Assembly: GCF_000719555.1 (NCBI RefSeq)
Contig: NZ_JOGX01000077.1
Coordinates: 1-29,709 of the forward strand
DNA from: Streptomyces sp. NRRL F-5727
GTDB lineage: Bacteria > Actinomycetota > Actinomycetes > Streptomycetales > Streptomycetaceae
DNA: 29,709 nt
Reading direction: 5' to 3'
The notes under the pieces were generated by a model. The model was given only the letters and a program-made list of their open reading frames with translations. It was not told the DNA's origin and ran no database searches. A program made the translations under genes and the position numbers. Shown here in pieces: positions 1-6,373 of this stretch. Numbering within the stretch: the first letter of the stretch is position 1; every line of letters starts with the position of its first letter.

Positions 1-159
1 GTTGGGGGGCAGCGGGGTGGCGGGGAGCGGGCCGCCGACGGCGTACAGGTCGAACTCGTGGGCGGCGAGGCCGCGGACGAGCCGCTGCCACCACGCGCCG
101 GTGTCACCGGTCGCGCACGGGGTGCCACCCTCCGTGAGCAGTCCGATCCGCACGAGCAC
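1..159 (-). CDS. DUF3492-type glycosyltransferase, N-terminal fragment
   Basis: Only the first ~53 codons lie in the window; the gene runs off the left edge. The reading begins V-L-V-R-I-G-L-L-T-E-G-G and continues with WWQRLVRGL and HEFDLYAVGG. This resembles the N-terminus of the Streptomyces DUF3492 family, in which a DUF3492 domain precedes a GT4 (GT-B) glycosyltransferase domain; such proteins are predicted to transfer sugars from nucleotide sugars in the cytoplasm. The start is GTG at 159, with AAGGGAG at 177-171 about 11 nt upstream; an in-frame GTG at 153 is also possible. The assignment rests on family memory of a short segment, so the product is probable rather than certain. Confidence 0.6.
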   Translation of the reverse strand, partial: MLVRIGLLTEGGTPCATGDTGAWWQRLVRGLAAHEFDLYAVGGPLPATPLPPN

Positions 160-393
160 ACACCCCCGGTCTCCCTTGATGTCGCCCACCGGTCCCGCCG
201 GTGGCGCGCGCCGCGTCCCTCGGCGGGAATCGCGCAGCGGGAAGAACGTAAGCGCAGGGGGCGGTGGCACGACGGACGGTTGTCCATCGCACCACCAGAA
301 GGGGTGAATGCACGTAACTTTCCCAGGCCGGTCGCGTTCGGTCGCGGTACGCGCCGGCGGGATCACGGAGCGTCAGGTTGCCGGGGGTGCACG
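160..393. other. Intergenic region upstream of the glycosyltransferase
   Basis: About 230 nt between two minus-strand genes, ending at the hairpin downstream of the DUF3152 gene. It should hold the promoter of the leftmost gene. I could not pick a convincing -35/-10 pair, and saw no conserved RNA or credible ORF. Confidence 0.4.
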
Positions 394-411
394 GCCCCCG
401 GGACCGGGGGC
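394..411 (-). terminator. Short GC hairpin after the DUF3152 gene
   Basis: GCCCCCGG (394-401) pairs with CCGGGGGC (404-411). It begins 9 nt beyond the stop codon of the minus-strand DUF3152 gene. The nominal loop is only 2 nt and there is no U-run, so it is a plausible but weak terminator. Confidence 0.4.
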
Positions 412-419
412 GGCCGGGA

Positions 420-1913
420 TCAACCGCCGGGGTGCACCCAGGGGTTGGGGCGGCAGGCGATGCCGTCGATCTCCAGGGACTTGGTCTGCTGCTGCATCAC
501 CGGCGCCAGGGCGCCCGGGGTGCGGCACGACACGTGGTTGTGGCCGAGCCGGTGCCCGACCTCGTGGTTGATGAGCATCTGGCGGTAGGCGAGCATCGCC
601 TTCGGGCCGAAGGTCTCGGAGCCCTGCGCCCAGCGGAAGGCGTTGATCATCACGCGCTCGGTGGACGCGGAGTCGCAGGAGACGTTGTCGACGGTGGTGT
701 CGAGGCCGGACTTGGCGCACCACGTGCCGGTGGTGCCGGGGCTCGCGAGGGTGATGACGAAGTCGGGTTCCCCGCTGGAGATCCGCTCGAAGGTCATGGC
801 GCCGCGACCCGCCCAGCTGCGCTTGTCGTTGAGCGTCTGCTGGACGGCGCGGGCGAAGAGCTTGGCGTCCAGGCCGAGGCCCTTCTCGACGTCCACCCGG
901 TAACGGTACTTCTGCCCGCCGCCGGGCGCCTTGTCGAGGCCGGGCACCGCCTCGAACTCCCCGGAGCCGGTGAGCTTCGGGTCGATCGGGAACTGGCGGG
1001 TCATCAACTGCTCGTACGTGGGCGCCGGTTGCCGGATCACGGGGGCCGGGCTCGACGGGGTGGGCCGTTCGTCGGAGCGGGAGGCGGCGTCCTCCGAGGC
1101 GCGCTCGGCGGGCTGCTGCGCGGCGCGGACGGCCGGGGCGTCGTCCTCCCGGTCGGCGACCTGGCCGGCGACGACGATCGCGAGGCAGGTGGTGACGGCG
1201 GCGGCCGCGATCCCGGTGAGCGCCCGGCCCTTGCCGCCCCTGCCGGGGGCGTCGGCCTCGTCGCCGGCACCGGTCGCGGGCGCGTCCGGCCCCTCCGGCG
1301 GGGCGGCGACCCGACGAGGACCGGGGATCAGCGGCGCGCCGCCGGCGACCCCGTACCGCTCGGGCGCCGGCCGCCCGGGCTCCTCGTCCGCGGGATGCCC
1401 GCCGCGCACCGGAATGCCGTGGGCGGGCGTGTGCGGAACACCGTGCGCGGGCGTGTCGTACGACCCTCCGGCGAAAGCGGGGGTCCCGTGAGCCGGGGTG
1501 CCGTGACGCGGCGCCCCCTGCGCGGGAGCGCCGTGACCCGGGGTGCCGTGACCCTGCGGGCCGTGTCCCGCGGTCCCGTACAGCGGGGTCCCGTGGGCCG
1601 GGGTCCCGTACGCCGGGGTCCCGTGGGCCGGGGTGCCGTGGGCCGGGGTCCCGTGAGCCGGGGTGCCGTGGCCGTGGAAGGTGCCGTGGCCGCGGGTGGT
1701 GCCGCGCTCGTCCGGGCCGTCGGGGGTACGGCGGCGGCGGCCGGTGCCCGCGCCGCTGTCCACGACCGGCGTGCGCCCGGTGTCGCCCGCCGGAGCACGC
1801 GTCCCGCCCGGCGCGGGCGTACGCGCCCCGCCCGTCGTCGGCGTGCGCGTGCCGTCCGGGCGTCCGGTGTCGCCCGCCGAGGGCGCAGGGCCCTTGCGAC
1901 TATGTCGTCCCAC
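420..1913 (-). CDS. DUF3152 zincin-like membrane-anchored protein
   Basis: 497 aa from a GTG start at 1913. Residues 1-75 are low-complexity and basic. Residues ~76-146 are a degenerate repeat of the pentapeptide HGTPA. Residues ~230-251 form one hydrophobic membrane segment, followed by a Pro/Ser/Asp-rich linker to ~300. The C-terminal globular domain (300-497) carries HEVGHRLGHNH at 450-460, that is HExxH plus Gly and a third His, the zinc signature of metzincin-like peptidases. Cys399, 413, 463 and 487 could form disulfides outside the cell. The topology suggests a cytoplasmic repeat tail and an extracytoplasmic catalytic domain. It starts 7 nt after the upstream alpha/beta hydrolase, so the two are probably co-transcribed. 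Peptidase activity is inferred from the motif; no substrate is evident. Confidence 0.88.
   Translation of the reverse strand: MGRHSRKGPAPSAGDTGRPDGTRTPTTGGARTPAPGGTRAPAGDTGRTPVVDSGAGTGRRRRTPDGPDERGTTRGHGTFHGHGTPAHGTPAHGTPAHGTPAYGTPAHGTPLYGTAGHGPQGHGTPGHGAPAQGAPRHGTPAHGTPAFAGGSYDTPAHGVPHTPAHGIPVRGGHPADEEPGRPAPERYGVAGGAPLIPGPRRVAAPPEGPDAPATGAGDEADAPGRGGKGRALTGIAAAAVTTCLAIVVAGQVADREDDAPAVRAAQQPAERASEDAASRSDERPTPSSPAPVIRQPAPTYEQLMTRQFPIDPKLTGSGEFEAVPGLDKAPGGGQKYRYRVDVEKGLGLDAKLFARAVQQTLNDKRSWAGRGAMTFERISSGEPDFVITLASPGTTGTWCAKSGLDTTVDNVSCDSASTERVMINAFRWAQGSETFGPKAMLAYRQMLINHEVGHRLGHNHVSCRTPGALAPVMQQQTKSLEIDGIACRPNPWVHPGG
1476..1688 (-). repeat. Degenerate 15-bp coding repeat (HGTPA)n
   Basis: Inside the DUF3152 gene, residues ~76-146 consist of imperfect HGTPA units (variants YGTPA, HGTPG, HGAPA, QGAPR). 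At DNA level this is a 15-bp unit with synonymous changes, giving a recurrent ccgtgggccggggt pattern on the plus strand. It explains the long spurious plus-strand frames here. Copy number is likely to vary between strains by slippage. Confidence 0.8.
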
Positions 1914-1920
1914 CCCGGGT

Positions 1921-2901
1921 TCAGCTCCCGTCGTGCCGCGCGTCGTGGTCCGCGATCAGCTCCCGCGCGGCCGCGGCGACCGTCTCGGGGTACTCCATCA
2001 TCGCCACGTGACCGGCGTCGGGCAGGCTCAGCAGCCGCGAGCCCCGGAAGGCCGCGACGGCCCTGCGGGCCATCCGGTACGAGACGAGCCGGTCACGGCC
2101 GCCGTAGATCAGCAGGGTCGGCGCGAGCACCCGCTCCGCCTGCCGCCACAGGCCGTGCTGGCCGCCGAGCGTATAGGCGTCGACGATTCCGCGCGAGGAC
2201 CTGGCCATGGCGTCCCAGAAATAGGGGAGTTCCAGCCGGCGCTCCATCTCCTCGACGGCGTGCCGCAACCCCTCGTCGGTGACCCGGCCCGGGTCCCCGT
2301 AACAGAGCGAGAGGACGCCCCGGACGCGCTGCTCGGCGGTCCAGTCGCGGGAGAGCCGGGCGAAGAGCCCGGCGACGCCGGGCACGGCGAGCAGCGCCGT
2401 CGGCCAGGCGGTGCGCTGGGCGCGCAGCTCGGGCAGGGCCGGCGAGACGAGGGTCAGGGTGCGGACCAGGTCGGGCCGGACGGCGGCGACCCGGGTGGCG
2501 ACGGCGCCGCCCATCGAGTTGCCGAAGAGGTGGACCGGGCCGCGGCCGGAGGCGTCGAGCAGCCGGATGACGGCCCGGGCGTGCCCGGTGACCGAGTAGT
2601 TGCCGTCGTCGGGCGGCGGGGAGTCCCCGAAGCCGGGCAGGTCGACGGCCTCGCCGTCGACCAGGTCGGCGAGGAGCGGCATCAGGGCGGACCAGTTCTG
2701 CGAGGAGCCGCCGAGGCCGTGCACGTACAGCGCGGGCGGCAGGCCGGGGCGGCCGCCGGGCCGGGAGCGCACGGTGAGGGTGAGTCCGGGGAGCGCGACG
2801 GAGCGGAGCTCCTCGCCGTCGGCGACCCGGACCGCGCGCGGACGCGGCGCCGGCGGTGCGGTGTCGGCGGTCCGGGTTTCCGGCAGCTCGGTCGAGGACA
2901 T
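1921..2901 (-). CDS. Alpha/beta hydrolase
   Basis: 326 aa from ATG 2901. After a ~40-residue low-complexity N-terminus it shows a complete alpha/beta-hydrolase core: oxyanion-hole segment YVHGLGGSSQNW (59-70), DLPGFGDS (87-94), nucleophile elbow GNSMGG with Ser129, acid GGRDRLV with Asp270, and histidine DAGHVAMME with His298. The cap domain lies at ~155-260. It is most like the esterase/lipase or haloalkane-dehalogenase-like branch; the substrate cannot be told. There is no signal peptide, so it is probably cytoplasmic. It is the first gene of a two-gene unit with the DUF3152 gene (7-nt gap) and is divergent from the acidic small protein across ~200 nt that must contain both promoters. Confidence 0.88.
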   Translation of the reverse strand: MSSTELPETRTADTAPPAPRPRAVRVADGEELRSVALPGLTLTVRSRPGGRPGLPPALYVHGLGGSSQNWSALMPLLADLVDGEAVDLPGFGDSPPPDDGNYSVTGHARAVIRLLDASGRGPVHLFGNSMGGAVATRVAAVRPDLVRTLTLVSPALPELRAQRTAWPTALLAVPGVAGLFARLSRDWTAEQRVRGVLSLCYGDPGRVTDEGLRHAVEEMERRLELPYFWDAMARSSRGIVDAYTLGGQHGLWRQAERVLAPTLLIYGGRDRLVSYRMARRAVAAFRGSRLLSLPDAGHVAMMEYPETVAAAARELIADHDARHDGS

Positions 2902-3097
2902 GGCCGCAATATTACGAGACGATCACGCGCGCTCGGGTGTGGGTGCGGTCACAGGGCGCGTGGCGCCCGCCCGGGACGTCCGCCGGCCACGTCCGGGCGC
3001 CGCTCGGGTGCGGCCCGGCGCGGGTGCTCCTAGGCTCGAAGGGAGGGCCATCGGCGCGGGCGGCCGCCCGCGCGCGGGGAGGACGGGAAGGAATCGC

Positions 3098-3313
3098 ATG
3101 ACTGTCGATCCGTCCGAGCCGGAATCGTTCCCCGAGGAAGAGGACGCCGTGCTCGACGAGGAAGTCCCGGAGGCCGACGCGGCCGAGCAGCACACGGAAC
3201 TGCGTCCGAGGGAGGACGAACCGCTCAGCGATATCGACCACGACGCGGCGGACGAGGGTGACGCCTCCGAGCAGGCGCGCGTCGTCACCCTCGACGAGGA
3301 CGACTACCGCTGA
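3098..3313 (+). CDS. Small acidic hypothetical protein
   Basis: 71 aa from ATG 3098, with AAGGA about 6 nt upstream. The protein is extremely acidic (clusters such as PEEEDAVLDEEVPE and TLDEDDY), has no cysteine and no hydrophobic core, and looks intrinsically disordered. I do not recognise a characterised family. It lies upstream of a TetR regulator on the same strand, separated by 247 nt, so co-transcription is uncertain. The good ribosome-binding site, length and in-frame codon bias support a real gene. Confidence 0.72.
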   Translation: MTVDPSEPESFPEEEDAVLDEEVPEADAAEQHTELRPREDEPLSDIDHDAADEGDASEQARVVTLDEDDYR

Positions 3314-3560
3314 CCGCTACCGGCGCCGCTGACCAGCGCCGACGAGCTGCGCCCGGGCCGGACGACGGCCTTCTCCGTCGATCTCGACGGATTCGTGCGG
3401 CGACTCCCGCTGATTTGTTCGGTTTAATCTTGAATAGCCTGTCGACCCCGGCGTCCGGTCCGTGAAATTCTGCGTTCGCACCGCGCACACCCGGGTTACC
3501 CAAAAGTACGATGGCGGCGCGGCGCGACAGCGCATATGGATCGAATTCTTGGGAGGCCGC
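3314..3560. other. Intergenic region before the TetR gene
   Basis: This 247-nt stretch includes a relatively AT-rich patch (about 3410-3440) and a possible -10 box TACGAT at 3507-3512. A 7-bp inverted repeat CCGTCGA-TC-TCGACGG (3375-3390) and the palindrome ACCCGGGT are the only dyads seen. Either might be an operator for the TetR protein, but neither is convincing. Confidence 0.35.
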
Positions 3561-4220
3561 GTGAGCGCCATCGAGCAGACAGAGGCAGCACGCCCTCGCG
3601 GTACGCGGCTGCCGCGCCGTGCCCGGCGGAACCAGCTGCTCGGCGCGGCCCAGGAGGTCTTCGTCGCCCAGGGGTACCACTCCGCGGCCATGGACGACAT
3701 CGCCGAGCGGGCCGGCGTCAGCAAGCCCGTGCTCTACCAGCACTTCCCCGGGAAGCTGGAGCTCTACCTGGCGCTGCTCGACCAGCACTGCGAGTCCCTG
3801 CTCCAGGCGGTCCGCGGCGCCCTCGCCTCCACCTCGGACAACAAGCTCCGGGTGGCGGCCACCATGGACGCCTACTTCGCCTACGTCGAGGACGAGGGCG
3901 GTGCCTTCCGGCTGGTCTTCGAGTCCGACCTCACCAACGAGCCGGCCGTCCGCGAGCGGGTGGACCGGGTGAGCCTCCAGTGCGCCGAGGCGATCTCCGA
4001 GGTCATCGCCGAGGACACCGGGCTGTCCACGGACGAGTCGATGCTGCTCGCGGTGGGCCTCGGCGGCGTCTCGCAGGTCGTCGCCCGCTACTGGCTCTCC
4101 AGCGAGTCCCCGATCCCCCGCGACACGGCCGTCTCGCTGCTCACCTCGCTCGCCTGGCGCGGCATCGCGGGCTTCCCGCTGCACGCGGTCGAGGGCCAAC
4201 TGAGCGCCGAGGGGCACTGA
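3561..4220 (+). CDS. TetR/AcrR-family transcriptional regulator
   Basis: 219 aa from GTG 3561, chosen because GGGAGG (3551-3556) sits 4 nt upstream and the frame further upstream is not coding-like. Residues ~17-65 form the TetR DNA-binding domain: RRNQLLGAAQEVFVAQGYH, then the helix-turn-helix AMDDIAERAGVSKPVLYQHFPGK (43-65), close to the family consensus. Residues 66-219 are an all-helical C-terminal ligand and dimerisation domain. It presumably acts as a dimeric repressor; ligand and targets are unknown. No transporter or catabolic gene sits next to it, so the context does not identify its regulon. Confidence 0.92.
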   Translation: MSAIEQTEAARPRGTRLPRRARRNQLLGAAQEVFVAQGYHSAAMDDIAERAGVSKPVLYQHFPGKLELYLALLDQHCESLLQAVRGALASTSDNKLRVAATMDAYFAYVEDEGGAFRLVFESDLTNEPAVRERVDRVSLQCAEAISEVIAEDTGLSTDESMLLAVGLGGVSQVVARYWLSSESPIPRDTAVSLLTSLAWRGIAGFPLHAVEGQLSAEGH

Positions 4221-4356
4221 CCGCCCGTCTGTTCCCGTGCCGTGTTCGCTCCTGGCGTGGGGCGGCTGACCCGTGGGCGTCCCCTCACCGGGCTAATGTG
4301 TGCAGCGTACGGCGCGTGTTCATCGCGCATGGCTGACCGTTCGGAGGGACATAGCC

Positions 4357-4584
4357 GTGGAGGTCAAGATCGGCGTGCAGTACGCACCCCGGGAGATCGT
4401 TCTGGAGAGCGGGCAGTCCGCCGAGGAAGTGGAGCGCGCCGTCGCGGACGCGCTGTCCGGCAAGGCGACGCTGCTCAGCCTCGAGGACGAGAAGGGCCGC
4501 CGGGTCCTGGTCCCGTCGGACAAGATCGCGTACGTGGAGCTCGGCGAGACCGCGGTGCGCCGGGTGGGCTTCGGCACGCTCTGA
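4357..4584 (+). CDS. DUF3107 family small protein
   Basis: 75 aa from GTG 4357, with GGAGGG (4343-4348) 8 nt upstream. The sequence starts VEVKIGVQYAPREIVLESGQ and ends ETAVRRVGFGTL, the typical form of the actinobacterial DUF3107 family. The function is unknown; the predicted fold is a small alpha/beta protein with several strands and one amphipathic helix (SAEEVERAVADAL). It follows the TetR gene by 136 nt and is closed by a very strong terminator, so it probably ends a transcription unit. Confidence 0.88.
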   Translation: MEVKIGVQYAPREIVLESGQSAEEVERAVADALSGKATLLSLEDEKGRRVLVPSDKIAYVELGETAVRRVGFGTL

Positions 4585-4600
4585 GCCGCGACTCCCGCAC

Positions 4601-4638
4601 AGGAGGCCCGGAGGGACACCCGTCCCTCCGGGCCTCCT
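4601..4638 (+). terminator. Strong intrinsic terminator after DUF3107
   Basis: A perfect 17-bp stem (4601-4617 with 4622-4638; core GGCCCGGAGGGAC / GTCCCTCCGGGCC) with a 4-nt loop begins 16 nt after the stop codon. There is no U-tract, as is usual for Streptomyces terminators. Confidence 0.85.
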
Positions 4639-4920
4639 CGCATTCCCGCACCGCCCCGAGGGGCACCCGTCCCTCCGCGTCGCTCTCGCGTGCGCCGTCA
4701 CCGCCCCGGCGCCGGCCGGGCCCGCCCCCGCGCGCGTACGGCCGTCCGGGTGGCCTCGCGGGCCCGCGCACGGGGCGTCGCGGGTCCCGTCCCGCGGCCG
4801 CTCGGGCCGGGTGTGCGGGGCGCCCCGCCGGGGTGTGGGGAGGATTGCGTTCCGTTGGCCCGGGGTAGGAGGGGGCTTGACCGCACCACCCGCCCCGCAC
4901 CCTCCGCGAGGTGATCCACC
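4639..4920. other. Intergenic region with an echo of the terminator sequence
   Basis: The bases at 4658-4677 repeat 4611-4630 (part of the terminator) with one difference, and can form a small GAGGG/CCCTC hairpin. The rest is very GC-rich. GAGGTGA just before 4921 serves the next gene. No credible ORF or obvious promoter was found. Confidence 0.5.
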
Positions 4921-5196
4921 GTGTTCCTGGAAGCCCTCGGCTCCGCCCTGCTCGGACTCGCCCTGGCCTGGGCCGCCGCGCACCGCCTGCCCGACCGCCT
5001 CCCCGCCCGGAGGACCGTGCTCCTGACCGGTGCGCTCGGCGCCGTCTTCGGCGCGCTCGTCACCCACGGGGCGCTCGGCCCCGGCCACTTCCTCGCCACC
5101 CTCGTCGGCGCCGTCGTGGTGGCGGCGGTGCTGCTCTCGCTGCTCGTCCGGCCGGCCGGACACCGGCTCCGCCGATCATCGCCCGCGGCGTACTGA
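4921..5196 (+). CDS. Small three-helix membrane protein
   Basis: 91 aa from GTG 4921, preceded by GAGGTGA. Hydrophobic segments at ~3-20, 33-49 and 57-76 suggest three membrane helices, with a basic C-terminus (HRLRR). No family motif is recognised; it is a conserved-looking hypothetical of Streptomyces type. It faces the ferritin-like gene convergently, and a 21-bp perfect hairpin separates the two. Coding bias and the ribosome-binding site make it likely to be real. Confidence 0.7.
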   Translation: MFLEALGSALLGLALAWAAAHRLPDRLPARRTVLLTGALGAVFGALVTHGALGPGHFLATLVGAVVVAAVLLSLLVRPAGHRLRRSSPAAY

Positions 5197-5215
5197 CCGC
5201 CGCGCCGCACGCGGA

Positions 5216-5259
5216 ACGGCCGCGCGGCCCGGGACCGAGGTCCCGGGCCGCGCGGCCGT
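5216..5259. terminator. Bidirectional terminator, 21-bp perfect stem
   Basis: The arms 5216-5236 and 5239-5259 are perfectly complementary (core GCGCGGCCCGGGACC / GGTCCCGGGCCGCGC) around a GA centre. The hairpin lies between convergent genes, 20 nt past one stop and 21 nt before the other, so it can serve both. Confidence 0.85.
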
Positions 5260-5280
5260 CGTGTGCCGGTGGGCGCCGGC

Positions 5281-6042
5281 TCAGGCGGCGAGGCCCAGGG
5301 CCGCCATCCGCTTGGTGTGCGCCTCGGTGATCCGGGAGAACATCCGGCCGACCTCCGCCAGGTCGAAGCCGTCCGCGACCCCGCCCACGAGCATCGTGGA
5401 GAGCGCGTCCCGCTCGGCCACCACGCGCTGGGCCTGGGACAGCGCCTCGCCCATCAGCCGGCGGGCCCACAGCGCGAGCCGGCCGCCGACGCGCGGGTCG
5501 GCGTCGATCGCCGCGCGCACCTTCTCCACGGCGAAGTTGCCGTGCCCGGTGTCGTCGAGCACGGCGAGCACCAGGGCGCGGGTGTCCGAGTCGAGCCGGG
5601 CCGCGACCTCGCGGTAGAAGTCGCTGGCGATCGAGTCGCCCACGTACGCCTTGACCAGGCCCTCCAGCCAGTCCGACGGGGCGGTCTGCCGGTGGAAGTC
5701 GTCGAGCGCCTTCGCGAAGGGCTCCATCGCCGCGGTCGGCTCCGCGTCCACGGCGGCCAGCCGGTCCCGCAGCCGCTCGAAGTGGTGGAACTCGGCGGAG
5801 GCCATCTTCGCCAGCTCCGCCTTGTCCTCCAGGGACGGCGCGAGCTTGGCGTCCTCGGCGAGCCGCTCGAAGGCCGCCAGCTCGCCGTAGGCGAGGGCGC
5901 CGAGGAGGTCGATCACCGCGGCGCGGTACTGCGGCTGCGCGGAAGCCGTGGCCCAGTCCTCGGCGGCGATGCCGGTGGGCGTGTCGGCGGGCTCGGTGTC
6001 ACCGGCGGGTGTGGCGTTGTCAGGCGTCTCCATGGAGCGCAC
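5281..6042 (-). CDS. Ferritin-like / MiaE-like diiron-fold protein
   Basis: 253 aa from GTG 6042 (GAGGGC 8 nt upstream); ATG 6033 is the alternative. After a ~28-residue acidic leader the protein is all-helical. It shows spaced ferritin-type carboxylate and histidine residues: ALAYGELAAFERL (E53, E58), ASAEFHHFERL (E84, H86, H87) and later VLDDTGHGNFAVEKV. The family is usually named ferritin-like or MiaE-like; the known MiaE hydroxylates a modified tRNA adenosine using a diiron centre, but that activity is not implied here. It is monocistronic, convergent with the small membrane protein and divergent from the helicase. Iron binding is inferred. Confidence 0.8.
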   Translation of the reverse strand: MRSMETPDNATPAGDTEPADTPTGIAAEDWATASAQPQYRAAVIDLLGALAYGELAAFERLAEDAKLAPSLEDKAELAKMASAEFHHFERLRDRLAAVDAEPTAAMEPFAKALDDFHRQTAPSDWLEGLVKAYVGDSIASDFYREVAARLDSDTRALVLAVLDDTGHGNFAVEKVRAAIDADPRVGGRLALWARRLMGEALSQAQRVVAERDALSTMLVGGVADGFDLAEVGRMFSRITEAHTKRMAALGLAA

Positions 6043-6373
6043 AATAGCCCGCCCTCAGGGGCCCCGAAGGTCCTGGTCAGTCTGTGTGACCGTGCCCTCA
6101 TCACCATTTCGCCCGACACACATGCGCGATTCCGGGGTACAGTGGTAATGCGCCTGCCGAGTATGCGGACATGCTTTCGCACGTTCGGACGTACCCGGTG
6201 GGCCGACGCATGAATGAGGATGCCCGGTCGGTGGCCCGATCGGCTCCGGCCCGACAGCCCTTCCGGCGCCTGCCGAAGGGTCCCTCAAGCGGTACGACGC
6301 TCGAGCGACGGCAGTGGTCCCGTGCCACCCGGCGGTGATCTTCCCCAGGATCCCGCGGGACGTTCCCGGCACG
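6043..6373 (+). promoter_or_regulatory. Promoter region and long leader of the DEAD-box helicase
   Basis: This 331-nt gap separates divergent genes. On the plus strand, GACACA (6115-6120), a 17-nt spacer and TACAGT (6138-6143) form a plausible vegetative promoter. The start point would be near 6150, leaving a leader of more than 220 nt before ATG 6374. The leader holds several short GC dyads but no riboswitch class I recognise. Long structured leaders are common on bacterial RNA-helicase mRNAs, so post-transcriptional control is possible. Confidence 0.45.

Noticed and set aside
378..2282. 634-codon plus-strand frame over the DUF3152 and hydrolase genes
   Set aside because: Repeats such as RGPVGRGPV are the antisense of the HGTPA repeat, and the opposite strand has complete recognisable proteins.
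3375..3390. CCGTCGA-TC-TCGACGG dyad as TetR operator
   Set aside because: It lies ~170 nt above the tetR start and away from any -10 box, so its position is poor; retained only as a note.
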